Below, one piece after another: positions 54,007 to 60,783 of a stretch of DNA of 64,000 nucleotides. Source of the stretch: JAXGPP01 sp964436865 (GTDB taxonomy: Bacteria; Planctomycetota; Planctomycetia; Pirellulales; Thermoguttaceae); the NCBI GenBank assembly GCA_964436865.1, contig CAYTFK010000004.1, positions 6,167 through 70,166 on the forward strand. Direction: 5' to 3'. Under the pieces are notes generated by a model. That model was not told where the DNA came from. It made no database searches and saw nothing but the letters and a program-made list of their open reading frames with translations. Each line of letters begins with the position of its first letter. Position 1 is the stretch's first letter. Made by a program: the position numbers and the translations under genes.

Positions 54007-54651
54007 TCACGCATACTGCACATCGGAAAGACCAACGGTCCACGGTTCGCAGGCCAGCACGGCGAAGCGGACCAGATCGGTCGCCGTGGTCACGTCTAGT
54101 TTCCGCATGATGTCGTTGCGGCGCAACTCGATCGTGCGGACACACACTCCCAACTCGGCCGCCATCAGTTTCTTCGGCTTGCCCAACGCGATCATCTCCA
54201 GGATCTGCCGCTCCTTCGCCGTGAGCCTCTCCAGTCGGCCGTCAAGCCGTTGGCGGTGGTGCTGTTCCGCCCGACGCTTCCTGTCCAAAGCGATGGCCTC
54301 CTGGATCGCATCCCACAGTTCGTGCTCGCGGAAGGGCTTCTCAAGGAAGTGCAGCGCGCCGGCGCGCATCGCTCGAACGGCGATCGATACCGTGCTCGGA
54401 CTGGCCAGGAAGACCAGCGGCATCATCGCCCCGCGTGCAACCAGCCGCGACTGGATATCCAGGCCGTTGATGTCCGGGATCCTGACTTCCAGTACTGCGC
54501 AACCAGGTTGTGAAGGCGAGAAACCATCGAGGAAATCCTGGCCCGACGCGTACGTCTCGCACCGCAGGTTCATCATGTAGACCAGGCTGCGGACCGCGTC
54601 CCGGGTATGCCCGTCGGCGTCAATCACGAAGACCGTTGGTTCACTTTTCAT
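54007..54651 (-). CDS. FixJ/NarL-type regulator with degenerate receiver and LuxR HTH
   Basis: A 214-residue regulator. The N-terminal receiver (5-120) has the FixJ layout VFVIDADGHTRDAV ... FLEKPFREHEL, with the conserved Lys, but the position of the phosphoacceptor Asp is Glu55 (AVLEVRIPDINGLD; codon GAA). The Asp/Glu acidic pocket is also altered to DAD. A LuxR-type helix-turn-helix follows at about 145-205 (LTAKERQILEMIALGKPKKLMAAELGVCVRTIELRRNDIMRKL). A Glu here often mimics phosphorylation or makes the receiver signal-independent. No histidine kinase adjoins it. Its stop lies 54 bases before the secreted-protein gene, so it may control the cluster it belongs to. Confidence 0.9.
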   Translation of the reverse strand: MKSEPTVFVIDADGHTRDAVRSLVYMMNLRCETYASGQDFLDGFSPSQPGCAVLEVRIPDINGLDIQSRLVARGAMMPLVFLASPSTVSIAVRAMRAGALHFLEKPFREHELWDAIQEAIALDRKRRAEQHHRQRLDGRLERLTAKERQILEMIALGKPKKLMAAELGVCVRTIELRRNDIMRKLDVTTATDLVRFAVLACEPWTVGLSDVQYA

Positions 54652-54766
54652 TGCAGCGAAACGCCTGCACGGGCTTTATTTCCGCTCGCCATGGAAGCGA
54701 GTACGACGACAGCGTCGGAAATGGCCGACCGGCGTCCTTTTGTGATCCACTTCCCGAGCGAACATC

Positions 54767-54772
54767 AGTATA
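54767..54772 (-). promoter_or_regulatory. Candidate -10 box (TATACT) for the regulator
   Basis: Minus-strand TATACT lies about 115 bases upstream of the FixJ-like start and is followed by GA, as at the candidate at 60353-60358. No convincing -35 box is present at 16-18 bp. Confidence 0.22.
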
Positions 54773-55005
54773 TGGTAAGAACCGCGCCTCGTCCTGCCGA
54801 ACGCCGTACACAGGCCGGCAAGCCGACGCAAGTACGGTGAATGAGACCGGATCGATGGACCGGGTCGCCCCCCGTTTCAATGTTTGACGGCGACTCCGGC
54901 GCAGACTCCGTTCTCGTGGGTTGCGCAACCCTGTTCGCATTCCGCACAGGCGAAGATGGCGCCTTCCGTGTGCATAGGGATCCAGTCCTAAAATACTTCA
55001 GCACT

Positions 55006-55019
55006 GAGTCTTAAGACTC
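55006..55019. promoter_or_regulatory. 14-bp perfect palindrome (operator candidate)
   Basis: GAGTCTTAAGACTC is fully self-complementary, a form expected of a binding site for a dimeric regulator. It lies about 350 bases upstream of the FixJ-like gene in intergenic DNA. Confidence 0.3.
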
Positions 55020-55081
55020 GGGGAGAGACCGCTTGTCCCGCTTCCCCAATGTGCCGAGGCCCGCAGCCTTGCGGTAGATGA

Positions 55082-55105
55082 GACACCATGCGTCCCCATG
55101 GTGTC
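55082..55105. repeat. 9-bp inverted repeat with 6-base loop
   Basis: GACACCATG and CATGGTGTC are exact reverse complements around CGTCCC. The stem could be a transcript end for the OrfA-like gene on the minus strand, although no U-run follows, or a protein-binding site. Confidence 0.35.
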
Positions 55106-55318
55106 ACGATTTAGAGCGGTCACTCCACAATAATTGGGGATTGCGCCCGGTCAAGTTCGTGCCTTCGCAAAGGGCACGCAAATTTTGGCCGGTGGTGGCA
55201 GCCCTGACGCAAATGCGCAACTGTCTGCGCTTTAAGCCTTCGCCGGTGCGCAAAGTCCGTGGCCGTCACGCAACATGCGCCCCCGATGTGTCGCAACAAC
55301 GATCGGGATTGTCCCCCC

Positions 55319-55645
55319 TCATCCGCGGCGTCGCTGAGTCCGATCCTCGAGTGCGTCGATCCGAAGCGCCTGCTGCACCACGATGCGCCGCAGTCGCACA
55401 TTTTCCGCTTCCAGGCGGCGCAGATAGCTCATGGTGGACTCCTGCTGCTCTGCCCGTTCGGGGACCATCTCGCCTTCGTCGAACCCGCCCGATGGAGACG
55501 CGAGAGTGGCCCCCAGTCTCTTTTGCCACCGGTGGATCGTGGATCGCGAAATGCCGTACTTGCGACAAAGTGCAGCAATACTCCCCCCCGCCTCCAACTC
55601 CTGCAGAATCTGGATCTTTTCCTGATCCCGACGGGTCTTGGCCAT
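55319..55645 (-). CDS. Orphan IS3-family OrfA-like HTH protein
   Basis: A 108-residue protein from the ATG at 55645; the frame opens at 55753 with Arg/Pro-rich sequence that looks noncoding. Residues 5-45 form a transposase-type helix-turn-helix (ILQELEAGGSIAALCRKYGISRSTIHRWQKRLG). Residues 75-105 form a leucine-zipper coil (LRRLEAENVRLRRIVVQQ) as in OrfA of IS3/IS407-type elements. The catalytic OrfB (DDE) partner is absent, and no terminal inverted repeats or target duplication could be recognised. It is either the remnant of an insertion or a domesticated DNA-binding protein located between wza and the rest of the cluster. Confidence 0.72.
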   Translation of the reverse strand: MAKTRRDQEKIQILQELEAGGSIAALCRKYGISRSTIHRWQKRLGATLASPSGGFDEGEMVPERAEQQESTMSYLRRLEAENVRLRRIVVQQALRIDALEDRTQRRRG

Positions 55646-56164
55646 CTGCGCGTGTCCTCCTCTGCGACGGAAGCGAGGTTCCTCTCGACTGGGCGTCCGT
55701 GCTCCGTATGGCGGCAATTTTTGACGCCGGGGCGGTCGGTGATGGTTCTCCACACGTTCCTGCCCGATTTGGCCCGTCTTTCGTCAAACGGGTGGGTGTG
55801 GCGGATGTGGGATTGGCCAATAATATCGATCTGCCCCCCGTGGTGGCCCAGTAAATGATTCCCCCGGCAGGCCCGCCAGGCAACTTGTGTGGCCCCCGTT
55901 TTCTTTGCGCGTCGCGCAGTGGTCCCCGCGATGCTACGCCAACCGCCTGGCGTCCGCTCTTGGCTTTGTCTCGGATGCGAAGCCTGCGGCAATCAGCCCC
56001 TCGGCGTCGGCGTTTCGAGACGAACGCTTGACCTTGTGATGGCTTTGGCTGCGTACACGGCGACGGATCACTCGGTCTGAACCTCGCCGCGCTGCACTGG
56101 CAGTCAACCGAGACACTTGCCGCCATGCGACAATCGCAACACGCCGCGCCGTCCGCCTGTAGCA

Positions 56165-56253
56165 ACCGGCGCATTCCGGTGCGACATTTCGGCTGGCTGC
56201 GACAGGTTTTCGCCTGTCCGTCCCGCCTGCGCACTCACGTGCCGCGGGGCACG
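56165..56253 (-). repeat. Cluster of three short hairpins downstream of wza
   Basis: ACCGG/CCGGT (56165-56180, loop 6), GACAGG/CCTGTC (56201-56218, loop TTTTCG) and CGTGCC/GGCACG (56238-56253, loop GCGG) follow each other closely. They may be parts of a longer 3' untranslated region or a small RNA. Confidence 0.35.
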
Positions 56254-56328
56254 AATCCACTGTGCCTCGGCACCCTGGACTCGTGCCCCACGATTGCATG
56301 ACATTTGCGACCCCATACCCGGCGGTTG

Positions 56329-56356
56329 CGGCCGGCTCGGCGTGTGCCGCCGGCCG
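56329..56356 (-). terminator. Stem-loop just downstream of wza
   Basis: A 7-bp outer stem (CGGCCGG/CCGGCCG), a two-base bulge, a 4-bp inner stem (CGGC/GCCG) and a GTGT loop lie 21 bases past the wza stop. No U-run follows, so it is a terminator or mRNA-end candidate only. Confidence 0.4.
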
Positions 56357-56377
56357 GTTGCCGTGCAGTCTTCGAGG

Positions 56378-57823
56378 TCAGTTGCTGCCGCCGAAGTCGT
56401 TGAGGAAGTAATTGAACTGCAGGTTGCTGAGCAGGAGATTCATCATCAATTCCATCGGCGTATACTGCAGCATCACGATGTCGTTGGGCTGGATGAGGAT
56501 CCGTTCGTTCGGATCGAGCAAGGCCCGTTTCAAACTGATGCGGATCGTGAACTGTCGTCCGTTTACCGTCCGAACAATGATGACCTGGGTGGGCGGGATT
56601 AGGGAGCCTACTCCGCCGCTCGCTCCACCTCCCATAAATCCGGCGCCACCGCCGGAACCCGGCCCGGCAGCCAGCGAACCGCCCGACATTGATATCGCGC
56701 CTAAGACATCGAGGTCGTAGTCGCGCGGAATCAGGAATTGTCCCCCGCGAAGCAGGCCACCGGTGTAAAACACCTCTGCCTCGCGCGAACGAATGAAGAT
56801 GATATCGCCGGTTTGCAGGACGATCTCTTCCTGAGTTAGCAGCGGCAGCGGCTGACCGGGGGCGGCGCGGAGGGGAATGCGAACCACGTTCGCGTTCGGC
56901 GGCACCGGAATGCCGTCGATGGGGCCGGTTGGAAACGCACCGCCTTCGACCATCCCTTGCGGCATGTTCAGCATATTGAAAGCCGGCGCCGGGCCGACCG
57001 TCGAATCATCCACCATGATTTCCGGAATCGCAGTCGTGGGGGTATCGAGCGATGGTCCGGCGTCCTCGAGCAGGCTCATGAGCAACGCGTTCGCGCCGGT
57101 AGCGCTGTTGAAGCCGCCCCGAAGGATCACCACAACGTTCTCGGCATCGAGCCCCGGCAATCCGCCGCTCTCGCTCAACGCGTGAAGCACGTCGTTCTCA
57201 TAGGCCGGCAACTCCACCACGTACGCCATACCGCGGCGTCCGGGGCCCATCAGCATGTTCCCGCCGCCGGAGCTTGCCGAACCGAGCGACAGTGTGCCCG
57301 CCGTCTCGTCCTCGCGGATCACCAGCACCTGGTAAGTGCGCCGGCGCATCAGGGTGACGATGGTGCGGTCGCGGCCCGGTTGCAGGATCCGCCGCGTCAT
57401 CGTATACGCGCGGCGAATCTCCGCCTCAGCCTGTGCCAGCGTAAGTCCCTCAACATAGATCGCCGGCACCAGCGGCAGCGAAATCGTACCATCCTCGCGA
57501 ATCGGGATCGGATAGCCGATCGCCGGCGGAATGTCGCCGTCTTCCGAGAAATGTACCGGCGGTGCGTCCTCAGGATTGCCCAACACACCCTCAATGTAGA
57601 TGCCCAATACGTCCCGTGGTCCAAGGAGGTAGACCGCCGGCGGATCCTGGCGCAGTCGCAGGAAGTTGATCGGCTCCTGGCTGCTCCGCGGTGCGTCGAA
57701 CAGGCTGGGACGCACGCATGAGGCCGGTATGCTGTTGCGATACATGGCGCAACCGCTGAGCATCAACGGTGCGAGCACCAGTAGCAGAGCCAGTGTCGGC
57801 CGGGGTCGGGTCGCTGATGACAT
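56378..57823 (-). CDS. wza: Polysaccharide export outer-membrane lipoprotein
   Basis: A 481-residue OPX-family protein. A lipoprotein signal ends in LMLSGC with Cys25 for acylation. A Poly_export domain begins near 65 (VYLLGPRDVLGIYIEGVLG) and runs through YVEGLTLAQAEAEIRRAY. SLBB-type segments follow (QVLVIREDE, VVELPAYENDVLHALSESGGLPGLD, LQTGDIIFIRSREAEVFYTGGLLRGGQF and the later LGAISMSGG). A Gly-rich loop lies near 400, and the C-terminus (residues 440-481) may cross the outer membrane. It pairs with Wzc for export. GGAGGG is present 10 bases before the ATG. It leads the minus-strand cluster and is divergent from the phosphatase gene. Confidence 0.94.
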   Translation of the reverse strand: MSSATRPRPTLALLLVLAPLMLSGCAMYRNSIPASCVRPSLFDAPRSSQEPINFLRLRQDPPAVYLLGPRDVLGIYIEGVLGNPEDAPPVHFSEDGDIPPAIGYPIPIREDGTISLPLVPAIYVEGLTLAQAEAEIRRAYTMTRRILQPGRDRTIVTLMRRRTYQVLVIREDETAGTLSLGSASSGGGNMLMGPGRRGMAYVVELPAYENDVLHALSESGGLPGLDAENVVVILRGGFNSATGANALLMSLLEDAGPSLDTPTTAIPEIMVDDSTVGPAPAFNMLNMPQGMVEGGAFPTGPIDGIPVPPNANVVRIPLRAAPGQPLPLLTQEEIVLQTGDIIFIRSREAEVFYTGGLLRGGQFLIPRDYDLDVLGAISMSGGSLAAGPGSGGGAGFMGGGASGGVGSLIPPTQVIIVRTVNGRQFTIRISLKRALLDPNERILIQPNDIVMLQYTPMELMMNLLLSNLQFNYFLNDFGGSN

Positions 57824-58335
57824 CCTTGGGATCCCTCCGTGACAGAAATGTCGTCGACAAGCGGCACTCGGCAGTCAGCCCGTCGTCCCAACCCATTGAG
57901 GCCAGGCGACGAACCACGGCGTGGCTGGCAGCCTTGGCCGGAACTGAACCGCGTCCGTCTCTCAGGGCAGCAATCCATGCCGTCAGCACTACCGGCTCAA
58001 CCGGCTCATCCGTTCTTTTCGAATCGGCTGATTCATTCCGGAGAATGAGTAACTTCAACCGCACCGGCAGACTTTGCGCATTCTGCTAATACTTCGCTAA
58101 TTAACTAAGTTGCCGCAGTGGAGTTTGGGTTTTGCACCCCCGAAAGACGGGTGAACGCTTGGTATCGGCCTATTGCTCTGGATGTCGATCTCTCTCAGAA
58201 TAGAACCGGGGGCTGGGACGGAATCGAAGGCGGTAGCCCCCAATTGGCGTTTGCACAGGCGCGCTTGCCGGAGCAAGGTCGAAGTGTCGGGGCCGTCTGC
58301 CGCGTGCCCACGCACCTTGCGAGCAAACACCTCTC
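57824..58335. other. Divergent control region between wza and the phosphatase gene
   Basis: No gene is supported in these 512 bases. An AT-rich patch at 58081-58110 contains GCTAAT twice, exactly 11 bp apart (58085 and 58096), beside TTAACTAA; it stands out from GC-rich surroundings and probably contains promoter or regulator sites for one or both divergent genes. Confidence 0.4.
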
Positions 58336-59013
58336 ATGGCGTACGAAAACTCGGGCCGAACCATCGCCCTTGGCGATATTCACGGCTGCTCGGCCGCTCT
58401 GCAGGCTGTACTGGAGGCCAGCGATCCCGGTCCCTGCGACTTGGTCATCACGCTGGGGGACTACATCGATCGTGGTCCCGACTCTGCGGGGGTCATCGAG
58501 CAACTCATCCGTCTATCGACGCGGTGCCAACTCGTGCCGATTTTGGGCAACCACGACGAGATGTTGGTCGACATCGTCCGCGGGCATCGCTATCTCTTCG
58601 CCGACTGGCTTAGCTTCGGCGGCGACGCGACCCTGGCATCGTACGGGTGTACGCTGCCTGACGACATCCCGGCTCCGCACCTGGCGTTCCTGAAAGGCTG
58701 CTGCCAGTGGCATGAGACCGAGACTCATATTTTCCTGCACGCCGGTTATGATGCGCGCCGGAGACTCAACCGGCAAACGCCCGAAGCGCTCCGTTGGCGC
58801 CCGTTGCGCGACACCCTGCCCGGCCCGCACCGTTCGGGCAAGATCGCCATTGTCGGGCACACGTCGCAGAAGAGTGGCGAGATCTTCGACCTGGGATACC
58901 TCAAGTGCATTGACACCTGGGTCTACGGCGACGGCTGGCTGACAGCCCTCGATGTCCATTCCGGCCAGATCTGGCAAGCCGACAAGAACGGTCGCCTGCG
59001 ATCCGGCGGGTGA
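58336..59013 (+). CDS. PPP-family metallophosphatase (serine/threonine phosphatase type)
   Basis: A 225-residue phosphoesterase with the full PPP metal-binding set: GDIHG (14-18), GDYIDRG, GNHDE and later HAGYD and GHT. It resembles small bacterial PrpA/lambda-type protein phosphatases. No signal peptide is present, so it acts in the cytoplasm, where it could remove phosphate from proteins or small substrates. No Wzb- or PHP-type tyrosine phosphatase is seen in the cluster. Because the gene is divergent from wza, a counter-role to the Wzc kinase is conceivable but unproven. Confidence 0.92.
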   Translation: MAYENSGRTIALGDIHGCSAALQAVLEASDPGPCDLVITLGDYIDRGPDSAGVIEQLIRLSTRCQLVPILGNHDEMLVDIVRGHRYLFADWLSFGGDATLASYGCTLPDDIPAPHLAFLKGCCQWHETETHIFLHAGYDARRRLNRQTPEALRWRPLRDTLPGPHRSGKIAIVGHTSQKSGEIFDLGYLKCIDTWVYGDGWLTALDVHSGQIWQADKNGRLRSGG

Positions 59014-59081
59014 CCCGGGGAGGGGGGCGGCTGGCCCGATCCCTCAAGGCGGTCCATCTTCTTCCGATCTCGCAAATGAAA

Positions 59082-59139
59082 CGAGCCCTGCCGGCTGCGG
59101 GTTGGATGGGGGGGTGACGCAGCGGATCGGCGGGGCTCG
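59082..59139. terminator. Long stem-loop between convergent phosphatase and tRNA-Cys genes
   Basis: CGAGCCC/GGGCTCG, a T-G wobble, GCCG/CGGC and GCTGCG/CGCAGC pair in order, with a GGAT bulge on one side and an 18-base G-rich loop. The total of about 18 pairs is far beyond chance. It lies about 70 bases after the phosphatase stop and about 125 bases beyond the 3' end of the tRNA gene that points at it, so it may terminate both. Confidence 0.5.
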
Positions 59140-59265
59140 CTCTCACACTTATTTGCGGCGAAGGCGCGATTGGAGACAGGCGAGACTTGCGGCGAGAGAT
59201 GTTGCTGCTGCACTGCGCCGCACAGGCGCAAAAGAAAATCCGCTCGAGAGGCACGGCTTGGTGAG

Positions 59266-59337
59266 AGGCGCCGCCCGGATTCGAACCGGGGATGGCGGAT
59301 TTGCAATCCGCTGCCTTAGCCGCTTGGCTACGGCGCC
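59266..59337 (-). tRNA. tRNA-Cys (GCA anticodon)
   Basis: A 72-base cloverleaf on the minus strand. The acceptor stem is GGCGCCG/CGGCGCC with discriminator T. The D arm is GCCAAGCGGCTAAGGC. The anticodon arm GCGGA-TTGCAAA-TCCGC gives GCA for cysteine. The T arm is CCCGG-TTCGAAT-CCGGG. CCA is not encoded. Confidence 0.96.
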
Positions 59338-59550
59338 TAAACTATTGTCAGCTCACGCTTTGAGGTAAGAACGAAGGTGCTGGAGACCGCCAAGCTACTT
59401 GCCTTTGTCGCCGGTCCCTCCCACAAAGCGCGACCTCTGGCGAGCAATGATAATCTTTATCGGTTGTGGTGGCCAATAGCCTTACCATGACTTTTTCGTC
59501 TTTTCCAGCGGCGTGCCGTGCCTGCCCCCCACTTCATAGAGGATCCCGGA

Positions 59551-60315
59551 CTACCGCATCAACATTCCACCGCTCACATCAACCGTCGCACCCGTCATGT
59601 AGCTTGCGGCATCAGAGGCAAGGAAGACGACGACTCGGGCAATTTCGGCCGTGTCGGCAATCCGCCCGAGCGGGATCCGGGCCTGGTACTTCGCCTCGTT
59701 GGCATCCAGCGCGGCCGCGGTCATTTCGGTCCGCATCATGCCGGGGGCAACGGCATTCACGGCGATCCCGGCGGACGCCACCTCACGGGCGAGCGATACG
59801 GTGAAGGAGACCACGGCGCCCTTGCTCGCATCGTACGGTGCATGGCCCGTCGTTGATCCACGGAACGCTGCTTGCGACGAGACGTTAACAATCCTGCCCG
59901 GTCGTCGTCCGGCACCGTCAAGTCGGCGGACCATCTCGCGGCACGTCAGGAAAGTGCCGGTCAGGTTAATCTGGATTGTCTCGTTCCACTGTTCGAGGCT
60001 CAGGTCCTTAGCCGGACATGTGGGGCAGATTGCAGCGTTGTTAACCAGCACCTCTACGAGACCGAGCTCCCGTTCGATGCAGTCGAACATGGAGGCTACC
60101 TCCTGCTCCCGCGCGACATCGGCTTGAACAGCAACCGCCCTAATTCCGTGACGCGCGGCCAGTCTATTCGCCAATGCGTGCGCCTCCTCGGCCCGCCGAC
60201 GGTAATTCACAGCGACATGGCTCCCTTCGGCCGCGAGATGTTCGGCGATGGCTCGACCCAGCCCGTGACCACCGCCTGTCACCAGCGCCACCTTCTCCTT
60301 TAATCGCAGATCCAC
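59551..60315 (-). CDS. SDR-family oxidoreductase (FabG-like)
   Basis: A 254-residue short-chain dehydrogenase. The GTG at 60315 is chosen since GGAG lies eight bases upstream; a TTG two codons earlier (60321) would be too close to that site. The cofactor motif TGGGHGLGRAI is near residues 13-23, NNAA follows, and the active site has Ser in NVSSQAAF and Tyr/Lys in YDASKGAV. GIAVNAVAPGMMRTEM and SYMTGATVDVSGG are family marks. NADP(H) preference is suggested by the Arg residues after the second strand (NYRRRAEE). It resembles 3-oxoacyl-ACP reductases, but substrate cannot be fixed by sequence alone. Confidence 0.92.
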   Translation of the reverse strand: MDLRLKEKVALVTGGGHGLGRAIAEHLAAEGSHVAVNYRRRAEEAHALANRLAARHGIRAVAVQADVAREQEVASMFDCIERELGLVEVLVNNAAICPTCPAKDLSLEQWNETIQINLTGTFLTCREMVRRLDGAGRRPGRIVNVSSQAAFRGSTTGHAPYDASKGAVVSFTVSLAREVASAGIAVNAVAPGMMRTEMTAAALDANEAKYQARIPLGRIADTAEIARVVVFLASDAASYMTGATVDVSGGMLMR

Positions 60316-60352
60316 TGTCAATTCTCCATCGGCCCTTGAGATTGATGCCGTC

Positions 60353-60358
60353 AGTATA
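60353..60358 (-). promoter_or_regulatory. Candidate -10 box (TATACT) for the SDR gene
   Basis: Minus-strand TATACT lies 38 bases upstream of the GTG start, giving a 5' leader of about 30 bases. The -35 zone has no consensus hexamer but carries the dyad at 60375-60390. Confidence 0.35.
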
Positions 60359-60374
60359 GCTGATCGAGCGCGCG

Positions 60375-60390
60375 GGAACCGACGGGTTCC
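60375..60390. promoter_or_regulatory. Perfect 6-bp dyad in the -35 zone of the SDR promoter
   Basis: GGAACC and GGTTCC flank a GACG spacer. The centre is about 27 bases from the -10 candidate, a place where an activator or repressor could act. Confidence 0.35.
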
Positions 60391-60783
60391 GGTGCTTTTC
60401 GTCCAGTCTTTTCAGTTGACTCGCCCGAAGAGCTTGAAATTCGTCGCGGCCGAAGGCGCAACGGAGAGCAAGCACGGTGGCGGGCAGGTGCAGTTCCAGC
60501 CGGTTGAGCAACTGGATGTTGGCAAACAGGTGACATGAAGCCGAATCGTCGTGTCGGCAGGGCGGTAATGAAAACGCCGAGGCAGAGTCGTCGGAAGCGT
60601 CGCCAGCGAATCCGCCCGCGGAATCGCAAAAATAGGCACTCGGCCTCGACTGACAGAAACGGCCGGCGGCACGCCCCTCTCCCCGTTAGGGCGAGCGGCG
60701 TTGTCGTGCCCAGGCTGAAGCCGATCCGCTCCGTTCACGGTCGCGACGCAGCATGCCGGGCGCAGGAGCTTCCATCGGTTTGT

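Larger units (their letters stand above)
54652..55318. other. Intergenic region with palindromes between regulator and OrfA
   Basis: No gene is supported in these 667 bases. They contain a candidate -10 site, a 14-bp perfect palindrome and a 9-bp hairpin (all listed separately). CGCAA also occurs seven times between 55166 and 55296. The stretch is a plausible control region for the regulator gene and the cluster below it. Confidence 0.45.
55646..56377. other. Structured intergenic region between wza and the OrfA-like gene
   Basis: No coding region is supported in these 732 bases. The part next to wza holds four hairpins (56165-56180, 56201-56218, 56238-56253 and 56329-56356) in about 190 bases. 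Frames running through it are rich in Arg/Ser/Pro and resemble random GC-rich sequence. Confidence 0.45.
60316..60783. other. Intergenic region upstream of the SDR gene
   Basis: No convincing gene is found in these 468 bases; the frames present are short, basic and unlike proteins. The end next to the SDR gene holds a promoter candidate and a perfect dyad (listed separately). The rest has no pattern I can interpret. Confidence 0.4.

Noticed and set aside
55166..55296. Seven CGCAA repeats as origin iterons
   Set aside because: The spacing is irregular (8-33 bases), the motif is short, and no replication gene or DnaA-box cluster is nearby.
55078..55858. Plus-strand frames of 199 and 258 codons across the OrfA-like gene
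   Set aside because: The minus strand has a recognisable HTH and zipper; the plus frames look like random GC-rich translation.
55082..55858. A complete insertion sequence
   Set aside because: No OrfB, no terminal inverted repeats and no target-site duplication could be found, so only an orphan OrfA-like gene is claimed.
17025..57823. Exosortase/PEP-CTERM polysaccharide locus
   Set aside because: Asparagine-synthase genes beside glycosyltransferases are also typical of such loci, but no exosortase or PEP-CTERM protein is seen.
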